Source: Flavobacteriales bacterium UBA720 (lineage in GTDB: Bacteria; Bacteroidota; Bacteroidia; Flavobacteriales; Weeksellaceae). From it: a stretch of 43,128 bases of DNA. The DNA is taken from NCBI GenBank assembly GCA_002297505.1, contig DBLQ01000107.1, forward strand, positions 1-43,128, read 5' to 3'. A model generated the notes under the pieces. The model made no database searches. It was given only the letters and a program-made list of their open reading frames with translations, and was not told where the DNA came from. The position numbers and the translations under genes were made by a program. How positions within the stretch are numbered: the first letter of the stretch is position 1; each line of letters begins with the position of its first letter. Shown here piece after piece: positions 14,037 to 22,737 of the stretch.

Positions 14037-15758
14037 TTAGAGATTCAAATCCTTCTTAACATTTTGAATCTTCTCTTCCAATACAGGTAATTTTGCAACA
14101 AAATCTTCCTTGGAAGTGATGCTGTCCTTTACAGAAACATAGAATTTGATTTTAGGTTCAGTTCCGGAAGGACGAACACAAACTTTGGTGCCGTCTTGCG
14201 TGTAGAAAATCAAAACATTAGACTTTGGAATATCGTCCATCACTTTTTTCTCGTTTCTGGAAACGATGAAGTTAGTCTGCTCTTTGAAATCCTTCACTTC
14301 TTCCACAGGCGAACCAGCAATTTCTTTTGGCGGATTGCTACGGAAATCGCTCATCATCTGCGTGATTTCTTCTGCGCCGGTTCTACCCTTTCTCACGACA
14401 TTGATCAAGCCTTCGTAATAGAAACCAACTTCTTTGTAGATGTCAATCATATATTCGTAAACCGTTGTTCCGTTGGCTTTACACCAGGCCGCAATTTCAC
14501 ACGCTGTCAAAATTGAACCACAAGAATCCTTGTCCCGGACGAAATCTCCGGTCATAAAACCGAAACTTTCTTCTCCTCCGCAAATAAATTTTTCCTGACC
14601 TTCGAAATCACGGATCATTTTCCCAATCCATTTGAAACCTGTCAATCCAACTTTACAATCCACACCAAATTTCTGTGCCACATCAAAGAAAACATCAGAA
14701 GTCACAATCGTAGAGCCTATGAACTCCTTACCTGTGATTTTTCCTGCTTTTTTCCATTGGTCAAGGATATAATATGTCAAAATCGTGTTGCACTGGTTTC
14801 CATTCAGAAGTTGCATTTCGCCGTCTAAATTTCTTACAGCGATTCCCAATCTATCGCCATCCGGGTCGGTCCCGATCACGATGTCCGCATTTGTAATTTC
14901 TCCAAGATCCATCGCCATAGCAAGCGCTGCAGGCTCTTCAGGGTTTGGCGAAAGAACGGTTGGGAAATTTCCGCTTGGAATCATTTGTTCCTTAACCAAA
15001 TCTAGTTTTGTAAATCCTGCTTTTCTCAAAGCTTTTGGAACCGTAGTGTAAGTTGTTCCGTGAATTGAAGTGAAAACAATGTTTAAGTTATCTCTTCCAA
15101 CATTCTGATAAAGCGAATTTTCCATACAGGCATCGATGTAAACATCATCCTGCTCTTCACCAATCCATTCGATCAAGTCGTCATTTCCGTTGAATTTGAT
15201 GTTTTCAAACTTGGTTGCATAGACTTCTCTGATGATATTCTCGTCATCCGGCGGAACGATTTGCGCACCGTCATTCCAGTAAACTTTGTAACCGTTGTAC
15301 TCCGGCGGATTGTGAGAAGCCGTCAAAACGATTCCTGCATTGCATTTTTTATCTCTAACTGTGAAAGACAATTCCGGCGTCGGGCGATGTTCCTTGAATA
15401 AAAGCACCTTGATGCCATTAGCCGTCAAAACGTCAGCAACAATTTTCCCGAATTCTTTCGAGTTGTTACGGACGTCATAAGCAATCGCCACTTTGATTTC
15501 ACCAGAAAATTGCTGATGAAGATAATTTGCCAAACCCTGAGTCGCTTGTCCTAAAGTATATTTGTTCAATCGATTGGTTCCAACGCCCATCACACCGCGC
15601 ATTCCGCCCGTCCCGAATTCCAGTTCTCTGTAAAAAGAATCTTCCAAATCTGCAGATTCAGAATCGATGAGTTCCTGAACTTTAGCTCTGGTTTCCGCGT
15701 CAAAAGTCTCTGAAAGCCAAAGCTTTGCTTTATCTAATGTTGTTAATGTATCAGACAT
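14037..15758 (-). CDS. Phospho-sugar mutase (phosphoglucomutase/phosphomannomutase family)
   Basis: A 573-residue alpha-D-phosphohexomutase that moves phosphate between C1 and C6 of glucose or mannose. The four signature loops are present: the phosphoserine loop TASHNPPEYNGYKVYW, the metal-binding GTDPDGDRLGI, the sugar loop GGEESFGF and the phosphate-binding RPSGTEPKIKFY. The length matches the longer PgcA/YhxB-like group rather than the ~460-residue ManB/GlmM group. It is cytosolic and would supply hexose-1-phosphate for surface glycans or glycogen. It follows the GIN-domain gene by 21 bp and probably closes an operon that starts at the glycosyltransferase. Substrate preference cannot be read from sequence. 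Confidence 0.92.
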   Translation of the reverse strand: MSDTLTTLDKAKLWLSETFDAETRAKVQELIDSESADLEDSFYRELEFGTGGMRGVMGVGTNRLNKYTLGQATQGLANYLHQQFSGEIKVAIAYDVRNNSKEFGKIVADVLTANGIKVLLFKEHRPTPELSFTVRDKKCNAGIVLTASHNPPEYNGYKVYWNDGAQIVPPDDENIIREVYATKFENIKFNGNDDLIEWIGEEQDDVYIDACMENSLYQNVGRDNLNIVFTSIHGTTYTTVPKALRKAGFTKLDLVKEQMIPSGNFPTVLSPNPEEPAALAMAMDLGEITNADIVIGTDPDGDRLGIAVRNLDGEMQLLNGNQCNTILTYYILDQWKKAGKITGKEFIGSTIVTSDVFFDVAQKFGVDCKVGLTGFKWIGKMIRDFEGQEKFICGGEESFGFMTGDFVRDKDSCGSILTACEIAAWCKANGTTVYEYMIDIYKEVGFYYEGLINVVRKGRTGAEEITQMMSDFRSNPPKEIAGSPVEEVKDFKEQTNFIVSRNEKKVMDDIPKSNVLIFYTQDGTKVCVRPSGTEPKIKFYVSVKDSITSKEDFVAKLPVLEEKIQNVKKDLNL

Positions 15759-15779
15759 TATTTTTATAGTTTATTGATT

Positions 15780-16481
15780 TTAATTAATTTTTCTGTTTTC
15801 TAAAAGCGCTTTATCCGTAATTTTCAGCTTTTTCGAAGGATTGCCGTAATAGATCAGTTTTGAAGTATTACCAATTTTTCCTTTGATTTCTCCGTCCACG
15901 TTCAGTTCAGCATAATTTCCGTTCTGAGACTCGATTTCCAAATCTTTGATGTACCAATACGGCGAGATGATGCTTGCCGTATCTTTGATATTAAGCTTGG
16001 CTAAAGTCGTTTTTCCCAACAGATTAGCCCGGCTTTTATTCGACATTTCGATCTCCGCTTTTTCTGAAATCACTGAACCTATAAATTTAGCATTATCTTT
16101 TAAATGAAGTGCGAAATTTTCAGTTTTCATCTGACTTGAAATATTAAGTTCCACAGAGTCAGCGATTTTAATCACATCAAAAGGGTTTTTTCCGTAGATT
16201 GTGATGTTATAAAAATCCACTTTATCCGTTCCGCTTTTCTCTGTAATTGACAGATTTCTGTCCTTAACTTCAATATTAAGATTATCAAAGAAATTAGGAT
16301 AAGTTTCTACATTCACAAAGTTGTGTGGACTTTGCACGTAAAACACCCGGAATTTTCCTTTCAAATCCAATTTGGAAAACTCGGCTAGTTCCACATCTTT
16401 GGACTGGATTTCGCCTTTTGGTTTTACTTTTCCGCAGGAAACGATAGCTAGAATTAGAAATAAGTATAAAAGTTTTTTCAT
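15780..16481 (-). CDS. GIN-domain (DUF2807) lipoprotein
   Basis: A 233-residue lipoprotein: the signal peptide ends in a lipobox (ILAIVSCGK, Cys16). The body is a head GIN domain (DUF2807), a repetitive right-handed beta-helix with alternating short strands (VELAEFSKLDLKGKFRVFYVQ at the start, then many turns with Lys/Asn/Asp). Such proteins are common Bacteroidota envelope proteins, some annotated as auto-transporter adhesin heads; function is unproven. It lies between a DUF5684 membrane-protein gene (11 bp) and the phosphohexomutase gene (21 bp), probably one operon. A second, Ser/Gly-richer member lies at 24589-25401. Confidence 0.8.
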   Translation of the reverse strand: MKKLLYLFLILAIVSCGKVKPKGEIQSKDVELAEFSKLDLKGKFRVFYVQSPHNFVNVETYPNFFDNLNIEVKDRNLSITEKSGTDKVDFYNITIYGKNPFDVIKIADSVELNISSQMKTENFALHLKDNAKFIGSVISEKAEIEMSNKSRANLLGKTTLAKLNIKDTASIISPYWYIKDLEIESQNGNYAELNVDGEIKGKIGNTSKLIYYGNPSKKLKITDKALLENRKIN

Positions 16482-16492
16482 TATAATTTAAA

Positions 16493-16897
16493 TTATGCCC
16501 AAGAATCAGAATTTCTATCATCGGATAAAGCATAAGGATTATATTTCGATTCACCGAATGCTAAAATTGGTTCGAAAATAAAATTAAAAAATGTTAATAA
16601 TATCCCAAAAACATCATCTTTTCCAAAGAATTTTGCAAGTCTAATATTTAAAACTACAGCAACGTAAACATTATATATTGGAATAAGAAGTAAAAAAATC
16701 CACCAAGTTGGTTTTTTTACTATTTCTAATAAAACAATTATGTTATAAATCGGAATGATACTTTCCCATCCTTCTTTCCCTGCTTTTTTAAAAATCTTCC
16801 AATGACAGACTAATAAAAATATTGAAAATGAAACTGTTATTAATAGAAAGATCAATATCATGAATGTAGCAAAAAAATCTTGATTATTATTAATCAT
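16493..16897 (-). CDS. DUF5684-like small integral membrane protein
   Basis: A 134-residue membrane protein with about three hydrophobic segments: FMILIFLLITVSFSIFLLVC (near 10-31), IIPIYNIIVLLEIV...WWIFLLLIPIYNVYVAVVL (near 47-83) and FGILLTFFNFIFEPILAF (near 97-114). The pattern KKAGKEGWESIIPIYN followed by PTWWIFLLLIPIYN is characteristic of the DUF5684 family, which is often encoded beside signal peptidase in other genomes but not here. Function unknown. It lies 12 bp after the glycosyltransferase gene and 11 bp before the GIN lipoprotein gene. Confidence 0.75.
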   Translation of the reverse strand: MINNNQDFFATFMILIFLLITVSFSIFLLVCHWKIFKKAGKEGWESIIPIYNIIVLLEIVKKPTWWIFLLLIPIYNVYVAVVLNIRLAKFFGKDDVFGILLTFFNFIFEPILAFGESKYNPYALSDDRNSDSWA

Positions 16898-16909
16898 AAA
16901 TATTAATAA

Positions 16910-17863
16910 TTATATCATTTCCTCAATATGATAATTCTTATGCTCACGGTTGGTTCTGATAATCAATTCTCCTAAGAATCCCGCGACGAACAGCAAACTT
17001 CCCATAATCATCATTGTCAGCGCAATGAAAAACCAAGGATTATTGGCAATCAGATTGCCATAAACTTTGAAAATATAAACGTCAATCAGTTTCGAAATTC
17101 CTAACCAAACCGCGGACAAAAAACCGATGATAAACATCAAAGTTCCCGCTGCACCAAAAAAGTGCATTGGTCTGCCGCCAAATCTGCTCACGAACCAAAG
17201 TGTAACCAAATCCAAAAATCCACGGACGAAACGTTCCGTTCCAAACTTCGAAGTTCCATAAGGTCTCGCCTGATGCTGAACCGGTTTTTCGGTAATATTT
17301 CTGAAACCGGCGTTTGCAGCCAAAACGGGAATATAACGGTGCATATCGCCATAAACATCAATCGATTTAACGACTTGTTTTTTATAAGCTTTGAGTCCGC
17401 AATTGAAATCGTGAAGCGAAATTCCGGACACTCTTTTTGCGGCACCGTTGAATAGTTTGGATGGAATATTTTTGGTCATCACGTTGTCAAAACGCTTCTT
17501 TTTCCAGCCGGAAACAATATCGTAGTTTCCTACTTTCACCATCTCGTAAAGTTCAGGAATCTCCTCCGGAAAATCCTGTAGATCCGCATCCATCGTAATA
17601 ACCACGTCGCCATTCACCTTTTCAAAAGCAGCGTGCAACGCTTGGGATTTGCCATAGTTTTTGGAGAATTTGATGCCGTGAATCTGCGGATTCTGGATTT
17701 TCAAGTTTTCAATAATGGACCAGGAAAGATCGGTACTTCCATCGTCTATAAACCAGACTTCATAGGATAGTTTGTGGTCTCGGCAAGTCTTGTCGATTCT
17801 TGTGAATAACTCTTCCAGAGAGTCTTGCTCGTTAAGCAATGGAACGATTATAGAAAGATTCAT
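16910..17863 (-). CDS. Family 2 glycosyltransferase with C-terminal membrane anchor
   Basis: A 317-residue GT2 enzyme of the polyprenol-phosphate mannosyl/glucosyltransferase type (DPM1/ArnC/GtrB-like). The GT-A domain (1-225) has VPLLNEQDSLEELF, EVWFIDDGSTDLSW and the metal-binding TMDADLQDFPEEI, with the acceptor-site region RYIPVLAANAGF. Two C-terminal transmembrane segments (FFGAAGTLMFIIGFLSAVWL and WFFIALTMMIMGSLLFVAGFLGE) place it on the inner membrane, where it would load a sugar onto a polyprenyl phosphate. It probably leads an operon with the DUF5684, GIN-domain and phosphohexomutase genes. Its -7 element overlaps the end of the upstream PIN gene. Confidence 0.9.
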   Translation of the reverse strand: MNLSIIVPLLNEQDSLEELFTRIDKTCRDHKLSYEVWFIDDGSTDLSWSIIENLKIQNPQIHGIKFSKNYGKSQALHAAFEKVNGDVVITMDADLQDFPEEIPELYEMVKVGNYDIVSGWKKKRFDNVMTKNIPSKLFNGAAKRVSGISLHDFNCGLKAYKKQVVKSIDVYGDMHRYIPVLAANAGFRNITEKPVQHQARPYGTSKFGTERFVRGFLDLVTLWFVSRFGGRPMHFFGAAGTLMFIIGFLSAVWLGISKLIDVYIFKVYGNLIANNPWFFIALTMMIMGSLLFVAGFLGELIIRTNREHKNYHIEEMI

Positions 17864-17901
17864 TGATTGAATGCTAAAATTTATGGTTTGATTTGAAAAG
17901 C

Positions 17902-17909
17902 CAAAGTTA
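17902..17909 (-). promoter_or_regulatory. Predicted -7 element of the glycosyltransferase gene
   Basis: TAACTTTG on the minus strand, an exact TAnnTTTG match, 39 nt upstream of the start. It includes the stop codon of the PIN toxin gene, so the toxin-antitoxin cassette ends within this promoter. No clear -33 TTTG. Confidence 0.45.
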
Positions 17910-18326
17910 TCTTTTTTGAATTAAATTAAGTGCTTCATCCGGCGCAAAAACGGGAATTTCTGAAGTTGAAAAATCTTTCATATCCCGTGTGATAATGCCA
18001 TCCAGATTTTTGACACCGTGCGCGCAAAAGATCTGGACAGCATCTTCATAATCTTTGTGTTTGGATTTTAAGGTCTTTTGTAAAACCGATTGATTCACCG
18101 GTACAACCTCTATAATTTCAAGAATATCCGATAAATTGCTTCCCACCTTTTCCTCTGCAAATGCCTTCTTTAGAATATAATGCGAAGTTAAAATAGATTG
18201 TGATGAGGCAAAGATTTTAATTTTCTTATTATATGCCAGATTAAAAATCAAATTGGCATTTTCTGCAAAAGGCTCTCGTGCAGACAGAAAATCCAAGATC
18301 AGATTTGTATCGACAAAGAATTTCAT
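17907..18326 (-). CDS. PIN-domain toxin (VapC-like)
   Basis: A 139-residue PIN-domain ribonuclease. The acidic metal-binding residues are visible: Asp6 in FFVDTNLILD, the Glu/Asp cluster in HKDYEDAVQ and Asp in GIITRDMKDF. VapC-type toxins cut tRNA or rRNA; the target here is unknown. It starts on the base after the antitoxin stop codon. The pair sits between the DUF4199 gene and the glycosyltransferase gene, which I recall as near neighbours in related genomes, so it may be an insertion. Confidence 0.9.
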   Translation of the reverse strand: MKFFVDTNLILDFLSAREPFAENANLIFNLAYNKKIKIFASSQSILTSHYILKKAFAEEKVGSNLSDILEIIEVVPVNQSVLQKTLKSKHKDYEDAVQIFCAHGVKNLDGIITRDMKDFSTSEIPVFAPDEALNLIQKR

Positions 18327-18575
18327 TTAAAGTCCATATTTTTCTTTGTAATACTCATCCAAAGCTTTATCATAGTCAAAATCTTCTGGCATCTTGAGAC
18401 TTCCGGCTAATTCTTTTATTTTAGGTGAAAGCTCATTGTCATTGTTTCCTGTTTCGATCAGGGACTCCAGATATTTTTGAACCATTTCCGAAAGACTTCT
18501 CTGCGTACCTTTGGCATATTTCTTTGCTTTTTCGATCACCGATTTTTCTATCGTTAATGTTAATTTAGTAGTCAT
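18327..18575 (-). CDS. DUF6364 family antitoxin
   Basis: An 82-residue ribbon-helix-helix-like antitoxin of the DUF6364 family. The N-terminal TTKLTLTIEKSVIEKAKKYAKGTQRSLSEMVQKYLESL (2-39) is the DNA-binding part. The acidic, tyrosine-containing tail (FDYDKALDEYYKEKYGL) should wrap the PIN toxin. It is first in a two-gene operon with the PIN gene. Upstream, on the plus strand, ATTACGTGTAAT (18573-18584) and ATACGTATTAAT (18597-18608) are two similar short palindromic blocks around a TATCTTTA -7-like element, plausible autoregulatory sites. Confidence 0.9.
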   Translation of the reverse strand: MTTKLTLTIEKSVIEKAKKYAKGTQRSLSEMVQKYLESLIETGNNDNELSPKIKELAGSLKMPEDFDYDKALDEYYKEKYGL

Positions 18576-18648
18576 TACGTGTAATTTTTGTAAAGATACG
18601 TATTAATCTGTCAAAATCAATATGATCTACAAACACTTGAAATTCAGC

Positions 18649-19236
18649 TCACTCGTACCGTTTTTTGTTTTTCAAAAAACCGGCGATGATAATGGACAAA
18701 AGTAGATAAAATAGTAAAAATCCACCAAAAATTGCTGATAAAAATTGGAAAGAGAAATAGTTTCTGTTTTCCTTCTGAGCAATCTCTCTCGCTAATTTTT
18801 GCTGTTTATAATTATCCTCCAGTTCTTTAACTTTGGTTCTGTCTTTTTGATTAGCAGCTTCCACCTTCAACTTGGCGTAAGATTCATCCAAATTATTGAG
18901 TTCCGTCTGGATGTACTGATGGCTCAGCATATCCCTGGCGTCTGTGTCCACATAATTTAGAAAAGCAAAAATGGAAAGCATCGACAGGAAGCCGCCCACG
19001 AACAAAGTCACAAAACATTGTTTGAATGCCTGTGGATAAGTGATTTTATCGTTCCCACGATACCACAGCACAGATAGAAATCCAGCCAAAACATAGAGGA
19101 AAGTCATCCCGAAAGCATTGACTTTCATACTGGTATCAAAATAATTGGCATCTGCGAAAAAGTAATAAACAACGAAAAAAGTCAGCATCGTTGCCAAGAA
19201 TAAACCAAAGCCCACGGCTACAGGATTTTTTGTCAT
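18649..19236 (-). CDS. DUF4199 family membrane protein
   Basis: A 195-residue integral membrane protein, DUF4199. Hydrophobic segments lie at about 8-27 (VGFGLFLATMLTFFVVYYFF), 41-58 (AFGMTFLYVLAGFLSVLW), 73-93 (FVTLFVGGFLSMLSIFAFLNY) and 167-189 (FLSAIFGGFLLFYLLLSIIIAGF). Between the third and fourth is a charged helical segment (about 105-155) likely to be a coiled coil. Function unknown; the family is confined largely to Bacteroidota. It is separated from the glycosyltransferase gene by the PIN/DUF6364 pair. Confidence 0.85.
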   Translation of the reverse strand: MTKNPVAVGFGLFLATMLTFFVVYYFFADANYFDTSMKVNAFGMTFLYVLAGFLSVLWYRGNDKITYPQAFKQCFVTLFVGGFLSMLSIFAFLNYVDTDARDMLSHQYIQTELNNLDESYAKLKVEAANQKDRTKVKELEDNYKQQKLAREIAQKENRNYFSFQFLSAIFGGFLLFYLLLSIIIAGFLKNKKRYE

Positions 19237-19354
19237 ATTTTTTTATTTAGTTAGTAAATGATAAAATCTGAATTTAATGTTTTTGATAATCAATACCTTG
19301 AACACAAAACTCTATCTTTTCTCATTTTTCTTTTTTCTTTTTTCTTAAAATTTC

Positions 19355-19362
19355 TATCTTTG
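19355..19362 (+). promoter_or_regulatory. Predicted -7 element of the SRP RNA gene
   Basis: TATCTTTG, an exact TAnnTTTG match, 4 nt before the base-paired 5' end of the SRP RNA. A pyrimidine-rich run fills the -33 region. Confidence 0.6.
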
Positions 19363-19366
19363 CACC

Positions 19367-19459
19367 GGCAAGTCCTAAACAACCAGCTCCTGAGAATCCT
19401 CCAGGGTGGGAACGCAGCAAAGGTAATCGGTTGTAGCGGTGTGATTTAGGTAGCTTGCC
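19367..19459 (+). ncRNA. ffs: Signal recognition particle RNA, small bacterial type (4.5S)
   Basis: A ~93-nt RNA. The ends pair: GGCAAG (19367-19372) with CTTGCC (19454-19459), followed inward by TCCTAAA with TTTAGG. The apex carries the conserved core CCTGAGAATCCTCCAGG and GGGAACGCAGCAAAGGTAA, the Ffh-binding symmetric and asymmetric loops of bacterial SRP RNA. It pairs with Ffh to target membrane proteins to FtsY and SecYEG. A TATCTTTG promoter element lies just upstream and a T-run (19461-19466) just downstream, so the transcription unit is complete. Exact ends could differ by a few nucleotides. Confidence 0.92.
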
Positions 19460-19482
19460 ATTTTTTGTATCTATACATTAAG

Positions 19483-19527
19483 AAATTCTGAGATTAAGCG
19501 ATTTAAAAATCATTAATCTCAGAATTT
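19483..19527. terminator. Strong hairpin after the SRP RNA gene
   Basis: A perfect 15-bp stem, 19483-19497 with 19513-19527 (core TTCTGAGATTAA), and a 15-nt loop. On the plus strand it is followed by a T-run, so it would stop read-through from ffs. It also lies just past the stop of the convergent UPF0173 gene. Confidence 0.75.
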
Positions 19528-19535
19528 TTTTTTAC

Positions 19536-20219
19536 TTAAAATTCGAATTCCTCACCTAGTTTTGGTAAAGTAAAATCGATGTTTTTATCTGTGAAATGTT
19601 TTTTAGCATCTTCGTGATTGATTTCAATTGGTGGAAAAGTATCGAAATGACAACCAATCACTTTTGGCGTTTTCAATAATTCTGACGCAGCAAAAGCCGC
19701 TTTTCTAGGACACATCGTGTAATGTTTTCCAACTGGGAGGATTGACAAATCCAACGTTCCGAAAACCTGCGGAAATAAACTCATTTCTGAACTTACACCA
19801 GTATCTCCAGCTAGATAAAGATTTCTTCTGTCCGCAAATCTGAAAATATATCCGGCAGCTAATCCGCCGTAGCTTCCGTCTGGGAAAGAGCTTGTATGCA
19901 AGGCCGGAACCATAGAAATCTTCAGATCATCAATCTTAGCAGAACCTCCAAAATTGATATCGATATTATTAGAATGCCCAAAATATCCACAAATTTCCGG
20001 TTGACCAATAACGGTTGCATCTGGATGATTTTCAAGAACTTCTTTCACATCTGCGATATGGTCGCCGTGCGCGTGTGTAATCAAAACATAGTCGATTTTC
20101 TGAGCAGTTATGTCAAATCCAGATTGCGCTTTCTGATAGTTGTAAAAAGGGTCAGAAAGGATGGCTTTGCCGTTATACGTGAACAAAAAACAGTTTTGTC
20201 CTAGGAATTTTATTTTCAT
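19536..20219 (-). CDS. UPF0173-type metallo-beta-lactamase-fold hydrolase
   Basis: A 227-residue metal-dependent hydrolase of the UPF0173/UlaG-like group. The di-metal site is visible: THAHGDHIADV (HxHxDH), then PALHTSSF, YLAGDTG (Asp) and GCHFDTFPP (His). There is no signal peptide, so it is cytosolic. The substrate is unknown; relatives act on lactones, phosphodiesters or N-acyl lipids. It lies 14 bp downstream of menA and is probably the last gene of the menB, serine hydrolase, menA transcript. Confidence 0.9.
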   Translation of the reverse strand: MKIKFLGQNCFLFTYNGKAILSDPFYNYQKAQSGFDITAQKIDYVLITHAHGDHIADVKEVLENHPDATVIGQPEICGYFGHSNNIDINFGGSAKIDDLKISMVPALHTSSFPDGSYGGLAAGYIFRFADRRNLYLAGDTGVSSEMSLFPQVFGTLDLSILPVGKHYTMCPRKAAFAASELLKTPKVIGCHFDTFPPIEINHEDAKKHFTDKNIDFTLPKLGEEFEF

Positions 20220-20233
20220 TTTTATTGATTGAT

Positions 20234-21169
20234 TTAATGAGCGAAATTAAGTCCGACAGCCGTCAAAACAGCCATCATAAAAGTTAAGATTCCGACTTGT
20301 TTCAGAAATGGATCCAGCAGTTTTGGTTCTTGGATGTTCATAATTGTTCGCCTTAATTTCATAAAAGGAAACATCAGAATCATCACAATAAAAGGATAGT
20401 AAACAACAACTTGGGTGTTTCGTGCGAAATTAATCATCAGAAAAACCAGCATCAGAAGTATTGGCAACTGAAGAAGAATGATCTCATAAATCATTGCTTT
20501 TTTATAGCCCAGCCTCAACGCCAACGTTTTCTTTCCAGACAATTCGTCATTCACGATATCCCTCATATTATTGAGATTCAGAACGGCCATACTCAACATT
20601 CCGATGGCAGAAGCCGGAATCAGAATATCATAATCGAGGGTTTTTGTGAACAGAAAATAACTGCCGCAGACCGAAACCAATCCGAAAAAAATGAACACAA
20701 AAATGTCTCCCAATCCTAGATATCCATAAGGTTTTTTACCAACTGTATATCCAATCGCCGCCAAAATGCAAGCGATTCCCAATCCGATGAAGATCCAGAA
20801 TTCTTTGATGAAATCCGGATAAAAAGCGACATATAACAATGCAACCGTAGCAGCAAAAGATAGAATCGATAACAAAATCACTGCATTTCTCATTTGAGTA
20901 GCGGTAATTTTTCCCGAAGCCACAGCGCGCTGCTCGGCTTCTCCTATCCTGTTTTTGTCGGTCCCTTTGATGCCGTCGCCATAATCGTTGGCAAAGTTGG
21001 AAAGGATTTGATATAACAATGTCACTAAAAGCGCCAAAGCGAAAATTCTCCAATCCCAGCTTCCACCATTTTCAGAAAGTCTCCATTTTGCAATGAAAGC
21101 TCCCATAATAATTCCACTCAAAGAAAGTGGTAGCGTTCTAAGCCTTGCAGCTTGTACCCAATGTTTCAT
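20234..21169 (-). CDS. menA: 1,4-dihydroxy-2-naphthoate polyprenyltransferase
   Basis: Attaches the polyprenyl chain to 1,4-dihydroxy-2-naphthoate to give demethylmenaquinone at the inner membrane. A 311-residue UbiA-superfamily protein with about eight transmembrane helices. The prenyl-diphosphate/Mg2+ motif NFANDYGDGIKGTD is in the first third and NNMRDIVNDELSGKKTLALRLG forms the second Asp-rich loop. The N-terminus MKHWVQAARLRTLPLSLSGIIMG is typical of MenA. It starts on the base after the stop codon of the serine hydrolase gene, and menB lies one gene further upstream. Confidence 0.95.
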   Translation of the reverse strand: MKHWVQAARLRTLPLSLSGIIMGAFIAKWRLSENGGSWDWRIFALALLVTLLYQILSNFANDYGDGIKGTDKNRIGEAEQRAVASGKITATQMRNAVILLSILSFAATVALLYVAFYPDFIKEFWIFIGLGIACILAAIGYTVGKKPYGYLGLGDIFVFIFFGLVSVCGSYFLFTKTLDYDILIPASAIGMLSMAVLNLNNMRDIVNDELSGKKTLALRLGYKKAMIYEIILLQLPILLMLVFLMINFARNTQVVVYYPFIVMILMFPFMKLRRTIMNIQEPKLLDPFLKQVGILTFMMAVLTAVGLNFAH

Positions 21170-22711
21170 TTATTTTATTTCTGTCGCTTTTAAAGTCGTA
21201 GTTTTTGAGCCAAAATCCGCGCTGTTTTTCAGTTCGAAATCCATAGAATTATCCTTTAATGAAATTGTAATATAGTGCGAATGTGGCGTTTCCAAGTAGA
21301 TTGTTTTGAGTTCCAAAGTTTTATCATCTTTCCAGCGGAAACTGTTTGCAATTTTTGCCGGATAAAGTTTGTAACTGTCCGTAATGGTTTTCTTATCAGA
21401 CGTCGGCTGAATTCTCATGGTTTCCTGCTGATGCCATTTTCCGGAAGTGAATGTGAAAGGATAAGATTTTCCATCAATGGTCAATTTCATTTCTAATTTT
21501 TCTCCTTTTGAAATGAATGAGACAGATTGATATTTGTCGTTATTTTCAGCGAATGCATACGATTTATTGATTTTCGGAAAGATTTTACTTTTCAAAGCTT
21601 CGATAGAAATCTCACTTTCCAGATTTCTCAGTTTCTGGTAAGCCAATTTGTTTTCCGGAAGTGCTTTTGGCTGAAAAGCTGGTAAAAGATTATCCCAAAC
21701 CAGATTCAATTCTTCCTGAAGATTGTTGCTCTCCGCAGTTATGATGACAACTGCATCCTGCTCCGGCAGAACCAACATAAACTGACCATAAGCACCGTCT
21801 CCACGAAAAGAATTAAATCGATTTCTCCACATCTGATAACCGTAACCCTGAACCCAATCGTTTTCCTTTTTCAGTTTTTCGTCGGCATTCGGATTTTGAA
21901 AAATGTGTGCAGAACTGGCTTCATTGATCCAGTCTTCGGAGATTATTTGCTTTCCGTTCCATATTCCTTTTTGGAGAAAAAGCTGCGCAAATTTGGCCAT
22001 ATCCTCCGTCTTTACACGCAATCCCCAGCCACCTGTGTTAATGCCTTGCGGATTACTTTCCCAATCGTAATCTTTGATTCCGAGCGGGTCGAACAATCTC
22101 GGTTTCAAATAATCTGCAACCGTTTGTCCAGTGACTTTCTGAATAATTGCTGAAAGCATAAAGGTCGCCAATGAACTGTAATTGAATTTGCTTCCGGGTT
22201 GATTTTCAATCGGAACAGCCAGGTAAGCTTTGACCCAATCGTTTTCGCTTCCACGGATAAAATCAGGTTCCGTAGCCATTCCCGATGACATTGTCAATAG
22301 ATTTTGGATTGATAATGCTTTAAGTTGATCACTGATTTGGGAAGGTTGTTTATCAGGAAAAAATGAAATGACTTTATCGGTCACTTTCAATTGACTTTCC
22401 TGAACCGCGAAACCGATTGCAGTTGCCGTAAAACTCTTGCTGCAGGAATATAATCTGTTTTTTAAATCTTTTTGATAAGGATTCCAATACACTTCCGACA
22501 CCACTTTTCCGTGTCTCAGAAGCATAAAACTGTGAAATTCCGTTGATTTGATTTGATTGGCAGCCGCTAAAAACTTCATTATCGCTTCAGAGGAAATCCC
22601 TTCTTTTTCAGGAATGCTCTTTTGCAAAAGAGTCTGCGCAGTAAATAGCGCACAAGCCAAAGCCATCTGTGGCAATAATGCTTTTCTGCAAATAAATGAT
22701 GAATGGAACAT
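21170..22711 (-). CDS. Exported serine hydrolase (class C beta-lactamase/DD-peptidase fold)
   Basis: A 513-residue beta-lactamase-family protein from the ATG at 22711 (MFHSSFICRKALLPQM). The N-terminus looks like a signal peptide with its hydrophobic core at about 14-27. The nucleophile motif SxxK is in LYSCSKSFTATAIGFAV, the second motif is YSS in KFNYSSLATFML, and GAYGQFMLVLPEQDAVVIIT follows; these fit the class C/esterase group. A C-terminal domain of ~150 residues resembles the extra beta-domain found in such Bacteroidota enzymes. The substrate is unknown; it is not evidence of antibiotic resistance. It is wedged between menB and menA with tight spacing, probably by operon convenience. 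Confidence 0.88.
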   Translation of the reverse strand: MFHSSFICRKALLPQMALACALFTAQTLLQKSIPEKEGISSEAIMKFLAAANQIKSTEFHSFMLLRHGKVVSEVYWNPYQKDLKNRLYSCSKSFTATAIGFAVQESQLKVTDKVISFFPDKQPSQISDQLKALSIQNLLTMSSGMATEPDFIRGSENDWVKAYLAVPIENQPGSKFNYSSLATFMLSAIIQKVTGQTVADYLKPRLFDPLGIKDYDWESNPQGINTGGWGLRVKTEDMAKFAQLFLQKGIWNGKQIISEDWINEASSAHIFQNPNADEKLKKENDWVQGYGYQMWRNRFNSFRGDGAYGQFMLVLPEQDAVVIITAESNNLQEELNLVWDNLLPAFQPKALPENKLAYQKLRNLESEISIEALKSKIFPKINKSYAFAENNDKYQSVSFISKGEKLEMKLTIDGKSYPFTFTSGKWHQQETMRIQPTSDKKTITDSYKLYPAKIANSFRWKDDKTLELKTIYLETPHSHYITISLKDNSMDFELKNSADFGSKTTTLKATEIK

Positions 22712-22737
22712 TGGCAATGGCTCTATTTATTCGATGA

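Noticed and set aside
21170..22711. The serine hydrolase as an antibiotic-resistance beta-lactamase
   Set aside because: The second motif is YSS and the enzyme has a large extra C-terminal domain as in exported esterases and peptidases; nothing points to beta-lactam hydrolysis.
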